A stretch of 64,000 nt of DNA, taken from Glycine soja (lineage: Eukaryota; Streptophyta; Magnoliopsida; Fabales; Fabaceae). The stretch's first letter is position 1; each line of letters begins with the position of its first letter. Below are positions 48,872-62,234 of the stretch, in pieces. Under the pieces are notes generated by a model. It worked only from the letters and a program-made list of their open reading frames with translations. It made no database searches and was not told where the DNA came from. The DNA is taken from contig NC_041003.1 of the NCBI RefSeq assembly GCF_004193775.1, positions 44,707,611 through 44,771,610 on the forward strand, given 5' to 3'. The translations under genes and the position numbers were made by a program.

Positions 48872-51800
48872 GATAAACCTAGGGATCCAATTCTTAAAGG
48901 GAAAGGTTATTTGTTAGTCATTTCATATTGTTATATTAGAAGTAGTAGGTATATTAAGGGAAATTCTTAGAGAATCAAGGTTTGAGTATCAGTTGAAAGA
49001 GGTGAGAATACCTGGTGTTTGATCATGATCATGTCTCATTTAAGATTATCTTTAAAATGACACGTATTAGAAAAAAAAATATAAAAAAGTATAATATCAA
49101 GCACATAAAAAAAGTTTTAATTGTTGTGAGTTCTTCAACTTTTATTACTTTTTAATTAGGTTTTTGATTTTTTTTTCTTTCAATTGAATCCCTAACAGAC
49201 GTTTGGTTTAGGGATAATTTTTTTAGTCCTAAAAATATAATATGGAAATGTTATTCCTGTGTATTATTAAAAAATGTATTTCGTAAACTATTAAAACTGA
49301 TTGGGATTATTTTTTATATTCCCTTGAATAATTAAAACATATGTTTAGATGAGTTATTTTTTCTAGGCAATATATATTGTAATTACTAAAATATTCTTTT
49401 TACAAAAACTCTCGTTACACTCTTTGTTTTCTTCTCATATTTTCGAGGATTACAATCATTAAAAGAGAAAGAAGAATTGCCTATTAAAACAGGAGCATCG
49501 GAGGAAAAGAAAAAATTATCGTAAAATCTAAGAATGAAACTAACATTAAATCAAATTACAGGAACATCAATTGGGTAGGAATTTGCGGGATTAAAATAAA
49601 TTTAAGCTCATCATGAAGGAATAATGAGAAAATAGTGGGGTAGTGGTTAATAAAAGGATATATATGAATTTTTACTCATGTAAAAGTATTGTTGTCCTAT
49701 GAGAATAATTTTTGTCGCTTTCTCCATCAGGACTAAATATCTGTAAAACGTGAGATTATGTCTTTTCCAAGAATAAAATATACTCATGGTTAATATTTGC
49801 AAGAATAACTAAATAGTCCATGAGACAACCGTCTCCAAAATATATATTTATTTTTTGTAGGAATGTAAAATCAAAATCACTGTATTTCTAAGAACAAAAA
49901 AACATGTTGCTGATGGTAGATTCACGACAAGGGTCAAAACAAATAACGAGGAATAGTACTGATCAAAAACCCATATTTATTTCAAGCCTAAAATATGTTT
50001 TAAGTCCATAAGTGAATTTTATTTTATATTCCTATAAAAAATTATCTTAAACTTCTAATAAACCAAAAATTTATTTTCATCATTTATATTTTGTTTTAGT
50101 TCCTCATAAATTTGTAAATTTTTTATCTTTAATAAAATGTGTTCATTTGTTATTATGAAGGAAAATAGGTGTTTAAAAACACACATTACGGAATAAAAAA
50201 AATCTATTTTGTATTTAAAATTATATTATAAACAGATGACATATAAAGAGAGTAGTTGTTGATGAGTTCTTGAAACAAAAAAAATTATTTAGTAGTGTGA
50301 AGACTCTACGTGTATTCACACCGAGACTGAAAAAATAAGAATAGAGAAGTGATGTTTTCAGGAGCATTTCAATGTGTAGCCGAAGACTCTATTTATATTC
50401 GTGATCAAATCAAAACCAGTATCTTTTTTTTAAGCTATATTATTTCTTGTTAGCTTTTATTGCTAACCATTTAACAATTAAAATTAAAATAATAATTGAT
50501 CAAATCAAACTTATATCTAGTCACCTTTTCAACCCAAATCCCAAATACAAAATCATACATGTTTGTTTCTCTTCTTTCATCAAATCTTTCAAATTATTAT
50601 ATTTTTAGTGGTAGAAAAAATATAATAATATTTCACCTTTTGAAATAAATTAATCATTTGATCATATTAAATTCTCTAATTTAATTAATCATCAAATATT
50701 AAAATAATTTCTTTAACAGAGATTAGAACACTCGTTTGTGTTAGACCCCGTAGGTTCAATACTAAACTGGTAATATATTAATCAAATTAATATACTAATC
50801 AAGGTAGGCGTCTAGCAACACTCCTTAATGTCCAAATAACATGAAGTAACATTTTACTTTCAAGAACCATTAGAAGTGTAGTGTAATAATTTCTTCCATC
50901 TTTACATCTCTAGGTTAATTCTAGAGTATGATATTACTGTCCAACCCTTTTGAGTTAACTCATAATGAATTAAGAAACTCATTTCTTCTTTCATTTAATC
51001 TTCCTGGCTAGGATTTAATTTTTATTCAGAGTTCAAACTCATTACCAAGAGTTGATGGATTCTTTCTTAATTAATCATTAATTCTACAGGTATTTAATCA
51101 TATCTAATATTCATTCAACAAATACTCTGAAGCATTAGGTGTTCAAAATTAAAATACAACAAATAACATGTTAATTACTATGACAATCTAAGGTCAAAGA
51201 AATCTATTATACCTCTTCTTGAGAATTTTCTATTGACAATTTATGGTAAATTTTAATCATTAAAAAATTTCAATTGAGTCAGTTCAATGATCACATCAAC
51301 ATGTGACTCATCTATATATGCAAATTAATAAATAAGATCTATTAATATTTATCCAATAAATATTATCAAATATATATTAATCTATCTGGATTATTGATAT
51401 CCTATTTACAATAATCCTATGATCAAGAATAGTTTAGATTACAATTAGAACAAACTTGTTTCTAATTATCATAATCTTTATTATAATAACAAGTCTTTAA
51501 TTTTAATCAAGGACATTATCAAGCGCACCATTTAATCAAATAGTAAAATATGACAATGAAAATAAAATAATATTTTATTATTAAAATTAAAATTGATTAC
51601 ATGATGACTTAGATCGTAGGCATACAAATTTATTCCCAACATATTAGTCATAGTTTTCAAAGAGACTAATACAAAATAACATATTAGTCATAGTTTTCAA
51701 AGAGACTAATACAAAATGAACAAAATTTATTAATTTAACAATGACTAAAATCAAATATCAATAACCAAAAATAAAATTTGTGTTTTATTTAGGTACTCAA

Positions 51801-52150
51801 CACAAACAATAATAATATTAACAACTCAAAATAAAATTCATGTTATTCGTTACCTTAAATATAAAATTTGCTTTTTAGGAACCTCAGAACATATTTAATC
51901 ATTGATACTGAATATATCTAGAATTTGATTTGCAATGAACTCATCAATTGAACTCTTCATTAAAAATGAAAAATATAAAATTTCAAGTTGATATCAAATT
52001 AAAAAAAAAAAAAGACACCTAGAGAACCTCTAATGTAATGCATTGTCATTTGGGTTCCTATAATATCAAACATCATTATCAACTACTCGATATATAATCT
52101 CCTAAAATACAATTGATACTATCAAGTGAAATTAAGGGAAGTTTAATAAT
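48872..52150. other. AT-rich intergenic DNA, no gene seen
   Basis: About 3.3 kb with no recognisable protein frame. The only structure noted is a 40-bp tandem pair at 51639-51718. Confidence 0.5.
51639..51718. repeat. 40-bp tandem duplication
   Basis: 'acatattagtcatagttttcaaagagactaatacaaaat' is repeated directly with a period of 40 and only terminal differences. Confidence 0.9.
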
Positions 52151-52162
52151 AACATTTAGATA

Positions 52163-52408
52163 GTGGATCAGATTTATAATAATGAAGAAGATATTTCTGA
52201 GTGTGGAATGATTTTTAACCAAATTAGAGAGATCCTGAAATTATTTCCTTTTTTCCATATTCAATATGGTAGAAGACAAGTTAATTTGGTAGTGCATTCC
52301 TTAGCTAGAAATTATATGATGTTTGATGTTGAGCATACTTATAATATGATTTCTCAGTGTATTCAGCATATTATATCAATAATGATTATGTTGTTGTAAA
52401 AAAAAATC
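52163..52408 (+). mobile_element. 5'-truncated LINE (RNase H domain tail)
   Basis: A 78-codon frame ends a plant L1-type LINE RNase H domain: IFNQIREILKLFPFFHIQYG, then GRRQVNLVVHSLARN, where the family has 'RRxxNxVAHxLAR'. The frame ends in 'taaaaaaaaatc', the expected A-tail at the 3' end of a LINE. Everything upstream (endonuclease, reverse transcriptase) is missing, as is usual for abortive LINE insertions. Confidence 0.75.
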
Positions 52409-52414
52409 TCCTTC

Positions 52415-52712
52415 TTGCTGTTATTTCTCAAATTTGGTCCCCCAAATTTTTGTTTTCGCAAATTTATTCTCTCACTATTTTAATTATGCAATTTTTTCAT
52501 TTGATAACTTACATAAAATATTTAACGGAATTACTTACATGACAATAGAGTATTGGTGTTGATATGCAATAGTGTCACGTCTATATTGAATGCCAAATAA
52601 ATGAGCGACCTAAAATTGCACAATTAAACAAGGGACAAACTTCAAAACAAATAATGAGGGGATCAAATTTGAAATATGTCAATGATAAGAGAACCAAAAG
52701 TATAATTAAGTA
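52415..52712. mobile_element. degenerate fold-back element related to the MITE at 45.7 kb
   Basis: 'caaatttggtcccccaaatttttgttttcgcaaattta' at the left is mirrored by 'aaacttcaaaacaaataatgaggggatcaaatttg' at the right, and 'taattatgcaatttttt' by 'taaaattgcacaatta'. The wording resembles the element at 45688-46118. The ends are worn. Confidence 0.6.
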
Positions 52713-53322
52713 AAACTTTTAATGCTCTCAAACTTTATAACTTAATCACCTCTCTATGAGCTATATAACATATAAGCAAGACTGTAAAAAGCATCACGAC
52801 CCTCTCTTTAAGACACTATGGTCTTGTTGCAATCTCAAGCACCTTAGTTCAACTTGTTTATAATTAGGAATAGGTTTTTAACATAGTAATAATAAGTGTA
52901 ATTGCAGTAAAAAAAACATAGTAATAATGACAAAAGTAGGAGTTATTGAAAATAACATTGATGTATAAGGTGGAGAATTATTGAAGTTATTAGTTTATAT
53001 ATCCATGTAGAAAGCTAAAGAGTTATTAAACAAAGCTAAAAACTAAAAGGACACTCAACAAAGGAGTGATAAAAGGTAGGAATAGGTAAAATTTACTTAC
53101 ACGGCTAAATGATAGAAGTTCAAGAAGCTTAGACATCTCAAGAACTCATGTCTTTGCTTTTATAGATTATATAATTAACAGACAGATAGAAAATAGAAGT
53201 GCCGACATGTTTTCCTTGTTTTACGCTTATATATGATGATCTTTTATTCTCTGTGTTCAAATAATAATCATAAATAAAGGTTAACTTAGAGAAGTTTACA
53301 TTTGTTGTACATGAACTTGAAT
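52713..53322. other. intergenic, no gene seen
   Basis: AT-rich DNA downstream of the MTP8-like gene. It probably contains its former 3' UTR. Confidence 0.4.
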
Positions 53323-56300
53323 TTAAGGCTGAGTGTCCGGCAGTTTGGTAAGAACTGATCGAGTGCTCTGGTTTGTGATCACATTCGAAGTCTAGATGAA
53401 CAAATGCCCTCTCAACTTCTGGAAGTTTCTCTAGCTTTATCTGAAGGCTCTCTCCAATGGCATGAGCTTCTTTTAAGGGTAAATCCTCTGGTAGTTCAGT
53501 GTCAACCTGTTACAGTAGAACCAAAATCATAACAACATCATTTCTTTATCATGAACATAAGTCCCTGATACAGTGATACTAATTAAAATCTATGCCTTAA
53601 GTTTTAATTTTGCACATTCTGTTGTGTTGTGTATATATAAGAAACTAGAAAAATAAGAGAGACATAACCATGAAATAGTGGAATAGGACCGCAATGTAGT
53701 TCTCAGGGAGAATGCCTTATGAAAAGTTAACACAAATAATTTGCCTTAAATTAAATATTACAAAAAGGGGAGGGGAATGGGAATTAAGATTAGTCTTATA
53801 TATAAGTAATCTATCAGTACAACGTCAAATTAAATAACAACTATATTTTATATTTAGGTTACAGTCTAATGTTTAAAACTGCTGAGAATTTAACTTTATA
53901 AAAATACCTCCACAAAATATAGAACGCCAAATGTGTAGGCACGGACAGTGTCAATGCGCTTAATTTGAGCGTGCATTACGACAAGATATGTCAGCTTCTG
54001 CAATACTTCAGGAGGTGCAGATTATCCCACTAATGAAACTGCAAATTTATCAAAATAAAAACCTCCACAAAATAATTTTGCATCCATGCTAATGCTAATA
54101 TGTATAAGTGATGGCATGATACCATCACATTTTTTGATAATGTTGAAAAAATCAGTTTGTAAGATGATACGTCATCACTTAACTAATGATAGAGACTCAA
54201 AACAAAAGTTTCAATACATCAGAGATTCAAAATAATGAAAAAATTTATTAGGGACCCAGAATAAAATTTAGTCATTTATCAGGACCTTACACATGTTTAA
54301 GCCTATAATATAATGAAAAGAAGGTGCAGCTGATCATAGCTTATCCCCCACCCCAAAAACAACCTTTCGTATTTATTTTTCTATATACTAAAAATAGGAC
54401 AAAATTTTGATGCAGCTCTTTAGGTTCTTTTGGTGATCTCTAATCAGAATTGAATTTTCTCTTCTGTAATAAAAGTTTGCATTAAAGTTAGCATAAGCTA
54501 TCGAAGTAAAACTCAATTCTGGTTAAAGAACAACACCAAAAATACTTAAAGAATTACATCTAAGATTTATAAAGAAAACCTTTTATAGTATAAAATTTAG
54601 AAAGTACTTTGCCTTAAAAAACTGCATCTTAAGTTTTACCTGCATTTTCCATCACAGTGCCAGACCAATTTGTAATAGTGTAAATTGAAAGTAAAATAGC
54701 ACCGACCGGGTCGATCCACCAGTAAAATTTATCACCAAGAACAGCCGCAATTAATCCAATCACATTTGTTACAACATCAAAGTAGTGATCCTGCAAGTTG
54801 GCATTTGTAAGATGTTGCAACAGTTTCTTGACTCAATTCATAAAGCAGTTACTAATCAAAAGAGGACACATACATCCGCATAGGCACGGACAATTTTGTT
54901 TCCTGAGCTTCTACATTAAAGCCAGAGTGCAAGCTTCACCACTGTTGCAAATATCATAACAGAGTACAACCATACTAGCTGATCAAAAGACATCTTCTCA
55001 GGAGGATTGTTTTCTATTAGTTGTTGTACAGCCGTGATCAATACTTGAAAGCCTGTATCAAAATGGATTATATGTAATCTTTTTTTCTCATATTTCCAAA
55101 TAAATGTGCCTTTCCTAGATCATGTCCTTTAATATAATCTATGCCAAATCATACAGTATTCTGTAAACATTTGTATGTTTGCTTGATTATCTTACCAAAT
55201 TAGGTTCATGTTCTCAGATTTCAGTATGATGAAAAGATGTATAGTGTAATGAGTAAATAGTCTATGGACTGACAGTGTAAAGTGCAGCACTTTACGCTGT
55301 CATCCAATCACAAATTACATGTATGATAAGTTTATTGACTTTTATAATAACACCTTAAAAGCCACGCATACCATGATTTCCTATTAGTTAACAGTGTAAA
55401 AAAATGTAAACTAATAGTGCATAGAAATAGGCTAAGTCAATTCTACTCACCAAGTGTTGCTATGACAGCTGCAAAGATAATTATGCCCACTGGCTGCCCC
55501 CTCAACTTTCCAATTGGGTATTTGTACATATTTATATCCTTCATTGCAAGGTGGGTAAAGCAAAGTATGCCACCAGCCATGAAGTCAAGAAGAGAATCCA
55601 ATGTTGATGCTGCAACAGCTATTGATCCACTCCTTATAGTCACATAAATCTAGATATGTATATGAATATTGTTATTTAACTGAGATGTACCAACAAGTAT
55701 TATACATACAACATCAAACATTAAGGGAGATTATACTAAAACAAGTTCAATTGATATATTGTTAGAACTCTTCATATGAAATTTCACTAGCATGAAGTGA
55801 ATCCTATTAATACCTGAAAGATGGGTTTATAACTAATGGAACCTGAACTTGGTCGCTACTTCAAAAGAAATTCATAACATGCACATGCCTTCTATTCAGA
55901 ACAACTACTTGAAGTTTCATTGCTAAACGAACATATAAATCTTATGAATATCACCTTCAATGCCAATAAAACTGCATTTGCATAATTAGAAATCTTCATT
56001 GCCCGTTCATGTTCAGCTTGTTTTCCAATGTCTTCTACATCAGTGCAGTCCGATATTACTATGGAGTCAACTTCTTCAAATGATTTTAGAGTAGCAAACT
56101 GTCTTTCATAATATTCTTTCTCTCCTTTAAAAATTGAAACATGTCACTTCAAACGAGAGAAAAGTTCGTGCTTTGGAAACAGGTCATGGTTCTAAAGACA
56201 GAATAAAGCAATCAAGCAGCCCAAAAAAATGTAGCAATTCCTTCGTTGTTATTGAACATTTTTAAAAAATTCTATCAAGTATTCAAACTAAATATGTATG

Positions 56301-56886
56301 ATTTTCTCCTTCAGAACACATAATGCAAAGCAGAATTTGAGTTATTAAGTATTGGATCAAATTAGGGTTTTGGTGCAATTTCACTAAGTATTGCATTTGT
56401 CTAGAATCTGTCACTCCCTTGAAATTCCTTCGTTCGATTTTATTAAAGTGTATTGGCGAGAATGGCTAAACTGAGTGAGACTGACAGAAAAATTGTCTAA
56501 TGAAAATATAAAACAATCTTATATTGATATGATTAATTTTATGAGCATGATATAAAAGTACATGCCATAATCTAATTGAGTCGCACAACATTGAATGTAG
56601 TAAGTGGTTTTCATTGTATGATTAACATACTAAGCCATAGAACATGCAGGCACGCGCGCACACACAACGCAACTTTAACTTTCAAGAGAGAAATCAGAGA
56701 GAGACCTTGACTTAAGTGGTTGGTAGAGGAAACTTGATGGTCAAACTGAAAGGGAGACTCAGAGTCGAGGCCAGAACGGTCATTATCGGGAAGCTTGAAC
56801 AAGAAAGCTGTTCTAAGAGAGTTAAAAGAGTTCCCATCATGGTTCTGGTTCCCCAGTAGTGGCCTTGAACCGCAATTCTCATCCAT
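53323..56886 (-). pseudogene. MTP8: MTP8-like manganese transporter (cation diffusion facilitator), two nonsense codons
   Basis: MTP8 proteins are Mn-CDF antiporters that load Mn2+ (and Fe2+) into the vacuole. All seven family exons are found on the minus strand with GT-AG borders: 56706-56886, 55955-56124, 55451-55649, 54874-55052, 54640-54790, 53908-54038, 53323-53506. Seen: [37 protein letters not shown] (first DxxxD metal site), [29 protein letters not shown] (second DxxxD), [50 protein letters not shown] and [12 protein letters not shown]. Breaks: a TAA replaces the expected Tyr in 'LW-Y-C' (54916-54918), a TAA replaces the expected Gln in 'LVG-Q-SAPP' (54022-54024), and a frameshift lies near 53358-53366 before the terminal [11 protein letters not shown]. 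All splice sites survive, so decay is recent. The symbol names the family member it resembles; this copy should not make a full transporter. Confidence 0.88.
55260..55425. mobile_element. small MITE in MTP8 intron 3
   Basis: It starts 'gactgacagtgtaaagtgcagcactttacgctgtc' (itself a hairpin) and ends 'taacagtgtaaaaaaatgtaaactaatagtgc'. The middle 'caatcacaaattacatgtatgataagtttattgacttttataataa' is shared with 62285-62330, so at least two copies of one family are present. Confidence 0.65.
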
Positions 56887-58752
56887 TCAATCACAGCTAG
56901 TACTAGTGCAAGTGCTCAACCGTGGACCAATGTCCAATAACATACGTATACAACTCATAATAACTATAGTATTAAACAATGTTTGTGCTGTTAAATTGAA
57001 CACTTGATTACAGCCTTTAGATTATGTTTTGAAAAGTAATTTAAACATTATCACACATCCCTTATAGAATAACCAACCATCTTGCTTCTTGGTGCTGTTA
57101 ATACAAGCTCCTACTTGTTCAGAAATTTATTCAGAGTGGAGAAACTTGTCATTTGACCAATTGACAATGACACTAGAGAACAAGCATGCTGAATGCTGCA
57201 TGCCGCATGCTGGCACAGCAAAGTGTCTTGCAAACATGGTTGTAGTAAACTAATAAAATTTGAAGGTTTGACTTGAAATTTGTAGTTGAACCTAACAACG
57301 GATGACTAAAGAGTACTTGATTCTCACTTAAATAAATATTTATTTTAACTGACATGATTTTGATTCAAATGATAAGTGGCATCAATTAATCCCTTAAACA
57401 AAAAAAATTGACATCAAACTTATCATTCTAACATTAAATTGATTGCAGCTTTCTCATTTTGAAATACTTAATTGATGTAATTTCTTGAAAGAACTAAATT
57501 GTTAGCACTCCACATATTCGCAGAGGCTAGTGTAATTCCAAAAACCAAAATGACAATCTACTCTCCTTTACTTTATTTTAAGAAGTTTAAGTTCAATGAG
57601 CTGAACACTTTAATTTCACATGCATTTTTTAAATTTGAGGAGGGAGGGGAATGCTGACATCAGACTTTATGCAAATTACTCAAGCTCCTCATCATTGGTC
57701 CTTTTAAATTTGAGATTACTAGTTACATTATTCTTTTTTTCTTAAATAATCTAACATTTTAGAAATTAATGTATGATTATTAATATTGATTAAAAATTAA
57801 CAATTAAAATTATAACACATATATTGTTGTACATATATAATTATTTATTATTCTCTCTATCTCTATCCCATAATAAGTATCATCCTAATTTTTTTTTATT
57901 TGATAACAACTAATAAATAAGTAAGTGTAATAATTTTACAAAGTAACATTACTATTAATGTTACATTAAAAAACAAAAATAAACTTATTATAAATATTAG
58001 TGAAAAAAGTAATCAATCAACATTACAATAAAAAGCTAAAATGACCCTTATTTTGAGATTTATTTTTCTTCTTACACGATATTTATTTTGAAACAAAAAA
58101 GTACAATAATCATCAATTTATAATTAATAATTATAATTATACTTCATTTTTTTAGTGCATTCCTTCAACTTAAAAAAGACAAATTACTTTTCCTTTAGAT
58201 TGAAATTTCATTGGCTGAAAAGGAAAAAAAAAACTTATTCCAGATAGAAATGTTTATAAACTTCTACGCACTCTTTTTCAACCCTGTTATTGAACACAAT
58301 CTCATATTTACCAGTAAGATTGGGCACTTATTAGTAGAACCGGTACCTGATTTTACAACCATTTTTTAGCAAAATACTATTTCGTTAAAAAGGCTCATAT
58401 ACTGATCATTCTCTTTACTGTAGAGATACGCAGCTAATAATACGCGTCAAAATTTAGCGAGTATTAAGAATGCTTGTTTTGAATTAAAAAATGATAAAAG
58501 TAACTCAACCATTCTAGAGTTTAACATGCAAAACTAACCCTGGCATTACTGACAACACATAAATTTGTCTATCAAAGTAATATGGATTAATGAAATAGAC
58601 CATCAATAAACACTGTCGAAGTTTAAAAAGCTCAAACTCAGACATCTCAAAACCAAACGGTAGAGCAAGTTTCAACAGTGTCACATTATTGGGTGGCTAA
58701 ACAAGATCAAGGCAACAAACTAGAAGGTTATCCAATCAGCTCTTGCATGAGT
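56887..58752. other. intergenic, no gene seen
   Basis: AT-rich DNA between the MTP8 pseudogene (its former promoter) and the QCR8 gene (its 3' end). I recognise no further gene or clear repeat. Confidence 0.5.
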
Positions 58753-60546
58753 TCAGTACCTGTGAGACAGCTTCTCCTTTTCCAGGTAGTTCTGAACATA
58801 CCTGCATCCATCAAAAGCCATATTAGACATACAATTTAACCAGCCGGGGAGAGAAAGAGAGTCATTTTTTAGTCGAAGCTACTTAGCTAATGAGAAATTC
58901 TATGGAGAGGAGAATCACTCAAGAGGTTGAACTTTTCACCATGAGTTGGACTCTGAGATTCATGGCAGCATATATTATTATCCAGCATTTATTTTCTCCG
59001 TTTCAAATCCACCTCTCCAGAGAATTACTGTAGCTAATTTCAGTTCAATTCCAGCACCTATTTTACTTATCAACCAACGCTAACAGACTTAACATCAAGC
59101 ACTAATGTACCCCAGTACCATAAGGCTCCTCGCTAAGCAAAGATATGGAAGAGGGTCATTCGACGCAGCCTTACCCTTGCATATGCAAAGAGGCTGTTTC
59201 TGGATTTGAGCTCATGCTAAGTTAACAGACTTGTTTCAAGAAAATAAATACCAAGCCAAATTCTGTTTTTTAATCTTCCTTTGAACTTTTAATAGATAGA
59301 AATTGCAATAGTTGCTGAGGGTAAATCAGATTGAGGGAAAGAGATATAATGCAGTGGAATAGAAAGACATACATTACACTAGTTGTAATTGTTTAAATTT
59401 TAAAAATAGGATGGCATGGAATGAACCTATTGATTCCACCCAAAACCTTTTATTTCCTTCCTAAGTTACAAGTGATGTCCAACAAATTTTGCACAATTGC
59501 ATTGTTAATAGTAAAAAAAAGAACCAATGTTGTTGAGATCACAATCTTCCTCGAAGGATGGTGCAATGTTGCACTTTTGTGTGGGAGCTTCAATCCAATT
59601 ATTCACACCAACATAAATTGGTGAGAAAAATATATGATCATAGGGAAAGGCTTATCAAACCACTGAATGGGGTGATTTTTCATAAATCTAAACGACCGGC
59701 CATTTAAGTGGCAGGGCTGAGCAACCCATTTTTTCCCCAAAAAAAATCCCATCCTCAAAAAATCTAAACTTTGTATTTAATTAGCTAGAATCTTATTATC
59801 TGGTTATGTGTTGCTTATCCTCCCCTTCCAATCTCAATCACAACAACCTTGTATTCTGCCGATTTGTAAGCACAATGTAGGTTAAAAATTGACCTAGGCT
59901 TCAAATATGGTTTCTGCAACAAGCAAAGCTACTAATCTCCAACGACAAACAAAAACAAAAACATCGCGGAAAAACATAGAAACAAATATTTCCTAATCAC
60001 CTAATATTTCCTCTGACACAGAAAACAAAAGGGGAAAAAACAAGCAAATAAACAAACAAATTCTTAACACCTGAAGAGGTCGCCAATCCATTGAAAAGTA
60101 CATCAAACTCAACAGAATAATAAATTAATTAAATATTTATCAAAACAGATTCGTTCCCTTTTCCCTAACAGATCAGAACACAAAGCCCGAATCCTCTCCA
60201 ATTTTGTTCCTTCAACCAGATCAATTCCGGTCAAGTTATTTCCAAAATCAACAACAAAACGTTGAATTGTTCATCGACGTTCGATCGAATTTACAACCAC
60301 AGGCATGTACATACATAATCATTGCGCAAAACAGAGATAGAGCGAAACCCTAATTCAGAGAGAGAAAGAGACTTACGTGTAGGTTCCGACGAGGGGACCA
60401 AGCAAGAGAGTGGCGCTGATCCAATTCTCGGAGACCTTGTGGTGAATCTTTGTGGGCAAGTCCTTCCAGAGACCCGGCATTATCTTCTGCTGGAAAGGGG
60501 AGAGCGCGTAGATCACTGATTTCACCGGCACAATCTGTTTCCCCAT
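58753..60546 (-). CDS. QCR8: cytochrome b-c1 complex subunit 8 (ubiquinone-binding protein QP-C)
   Basis: This is a small subunit of mitochondrial respiratory complex III in the inner membrane; it contacts cytochrome b and helps assemble the complex. Two coding exons on the minus strand, 60377-60546 and 58753-58801, give 72 residues, the usual plant length. It opens MGKQIVPVKSVIYALSPFQQ, continues KIMPGLWKDLPTKIHHKVSE, has one membrane-spanning stretch (WISATLLLGPLVGTYTYV) and ends YLEKEKLSHRY. The donor AC|gtaagt at 60376 and the acceptor atgcag|G at 58802 keep frame. The second exon codes for only 16 codons, including the stop. No cleavable targeting peptide is expected in this family. The 1.58-kb intron holds a SINE fragment. 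The gene appears intact. Confidence 0.95.
59111..59211 (-). mobile_element. Au-like SINE fragment in the QCR8 intron
   Basis: The minus strand reads 'catgagctcaaatccagaaacagcctctttgcatatgcaagggtaaggctgcgt', the box B to mid-body part of the plant Au SINE. The box A end is missing. It is a second copy of the family, besides 40205-40367. Confidence 0.75.
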
Positions 60547-60720
60547 CTTCTTCTTCTTCGATACGAACGAAGGCGAAATCTGAGATGAAATCAGAGGAAA
60601 TGAGATATGAACCCTAATTTCTAGTTTGTTCGGTTGAGATTGGAATCGGATCTTCTCTCTGTGCCTATTCCAGTCCAGTACGACTGCGTTCCGCTATTGC
60701 CCGGCTCACAAATTTTCCAC
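60547..60720 (-). promoter_or_regulatory. QCR8 5' UTR and proximal promoter region
   Basis: C/T-rich on the minus strand next to the ATG ('cttcgttcgtatcgaagaagaagaag'), as in many plant leaders. The transcription start is not visible and no TATA box was assigned. Confidence 0.4.
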
Positions 60721-61424
60721 GTCACGGTTTATTTTATAAAAGTTTTTTTTTCTTTTTTTTGTATAATTATTTAGAAAAAGTGTGGAACAAGTGTCATGTT
60801 TTTTTTCATTTTAACTATATATGAATGTTTTTAGCTTGTGTGAAAAATATAAAAATATAAATTAAAAAATGTTAAATGGTTATTTATAATAAATGTTAGT
60901 AAAAAAATATGTAATTAATTTATTGGAAAAGTTGACAACAATATGGATTAGTCAACTATGTTTGGTTCGATGGTTAAGAATCAGATTCATAAGAAAATAA
61001 AAAGTTGAGTTTTTTTTTTTCTATTTGAAGAGTTTTTTATTTAGAAAATTCTATTTGAAGAGATAAAACAAATGACTAAGTGGCATAATGCTTTTTTTTA
61101 TTAATAATTAATAATAAAATGAAAAGAACAAAGTGAGTTTCAAATAAATAATAAAATGATTGGTTGAACTTACTTTAGAATGTTAGTTTTTTTCATCATC
61201 AACATAGAACTTCTACAAAAATTATTATTTTTTAATTTAAGTTAAACCTAACATACAAACATGCCTTTTTCAAATTTTATTTTTTTATCTTTATTCAACT
61301 AAAGATATTTATAGAAAAATTAACCGTCTTTGAAAAATTTTAAAGTAACAACTAATTTTTAGTTTTAATTTAAATAAAATAAATCAATTTTTAAAATATG
61401 ATTAGTTTCAAATAAACTACGACA
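60721..61424. other. AT-rich intergenic DNA, no gene seen
   Basis: No frames or repeats of note beyond runs of T and A. Confidence 0.5.
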
Positions 61425-62050
61425 ATGACTCATAGAGGTAGAGGTACCATTAGTGGTGGTGGCAATGCAAATGATGGCAACAATGACAATGTCATGAAGG
61501 TAGCGGTATTGGTGGTGGCAGTTAATGGTGACAACGTTAGTGGTGGTGACAGAGGTGATATTAGTAGTGAGGACGGTGATGGAGGTGATATTATTGGTGG
61601 TGGTGGTGGTGACATCAAGTTGCAGTGGTGTGGTGTTGGTGGTAGTTGCGACAACGTTGGTGGTGATTGTGGTGAAAGTCACGAAAGTGGTATCGTTAGT
61701 AGTAGTGGTGACAATGACGGTGGCAGTGACCTCTAATGGTGGTAGTGGTAACAACGCTATTGACGACGATAGTGACAGTGATGATGATGATGACAATAGT
61801 GGCAGTGGTAGTAATGTTGGTGGCGATAGTCAGGTTGATAACGATGGTGGTGACAGTGAAAATAATGATAGTGGTAGTACGGTACTAGTGGTCATGGTGA
61901 TAACAATCAATTATGATAATGACAACAATGATGATGGTGACAATAATATGATAGTGACAATGACGGAGGTGACATTGATGATGACGATGGTGGTAATGCC
62001 AACAAAAATGATAGTGGTCACAAAGATTGTAGGAGTGGTGACAACAAAAA
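61425..62050. repeat. low-complexity GGT/GAC/GAT trinucleotide-rich tract
   Basis: About 625 bp built from 'ggtggtgac', 'agtggtggt' and 'gatgatgatgac'-type units, purine/T-rich on the plus strand and ACC-rich on the other. It gives overlapping long frames in several phases on both strands (for example 61525-62091, rich in Val, and 61365-61796 minus, rich in Thr). None has a recognisable domain, and the several phases open at once argue against coding. Confidence 0.8.
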
Positions 62051-62234
62051 ATGTTATTGTCAAATGTGAAAAATATATATTTTTAAACTAAAAAATAAAT
62101 TCACAAAATATTTTTTCTTAATTTTAAAAATAAATGTAAAAATATTTTTAAAATAATTTAAGCTTATTTTTGTCAAACACATTTTATTTTAAAAATTGCA
62201 TTTGAAATCCAAAAACTAAAAAATCACAATCACC

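Noticed and set aside
56712..56894. alternative start and frame for MTP8 exon 1
   Set aside because: The frame starting at 56886 (MDENCGSRPL...) joins exon 2 in the family's reading frame; the other does not.
61525..62091. 188-codon Val-rich frame on the plus strand
   Set aside because: It lies in a period-3 low-complexity tract that is open in several phases on both strands, and no domain or conserved residue pattern is visible.
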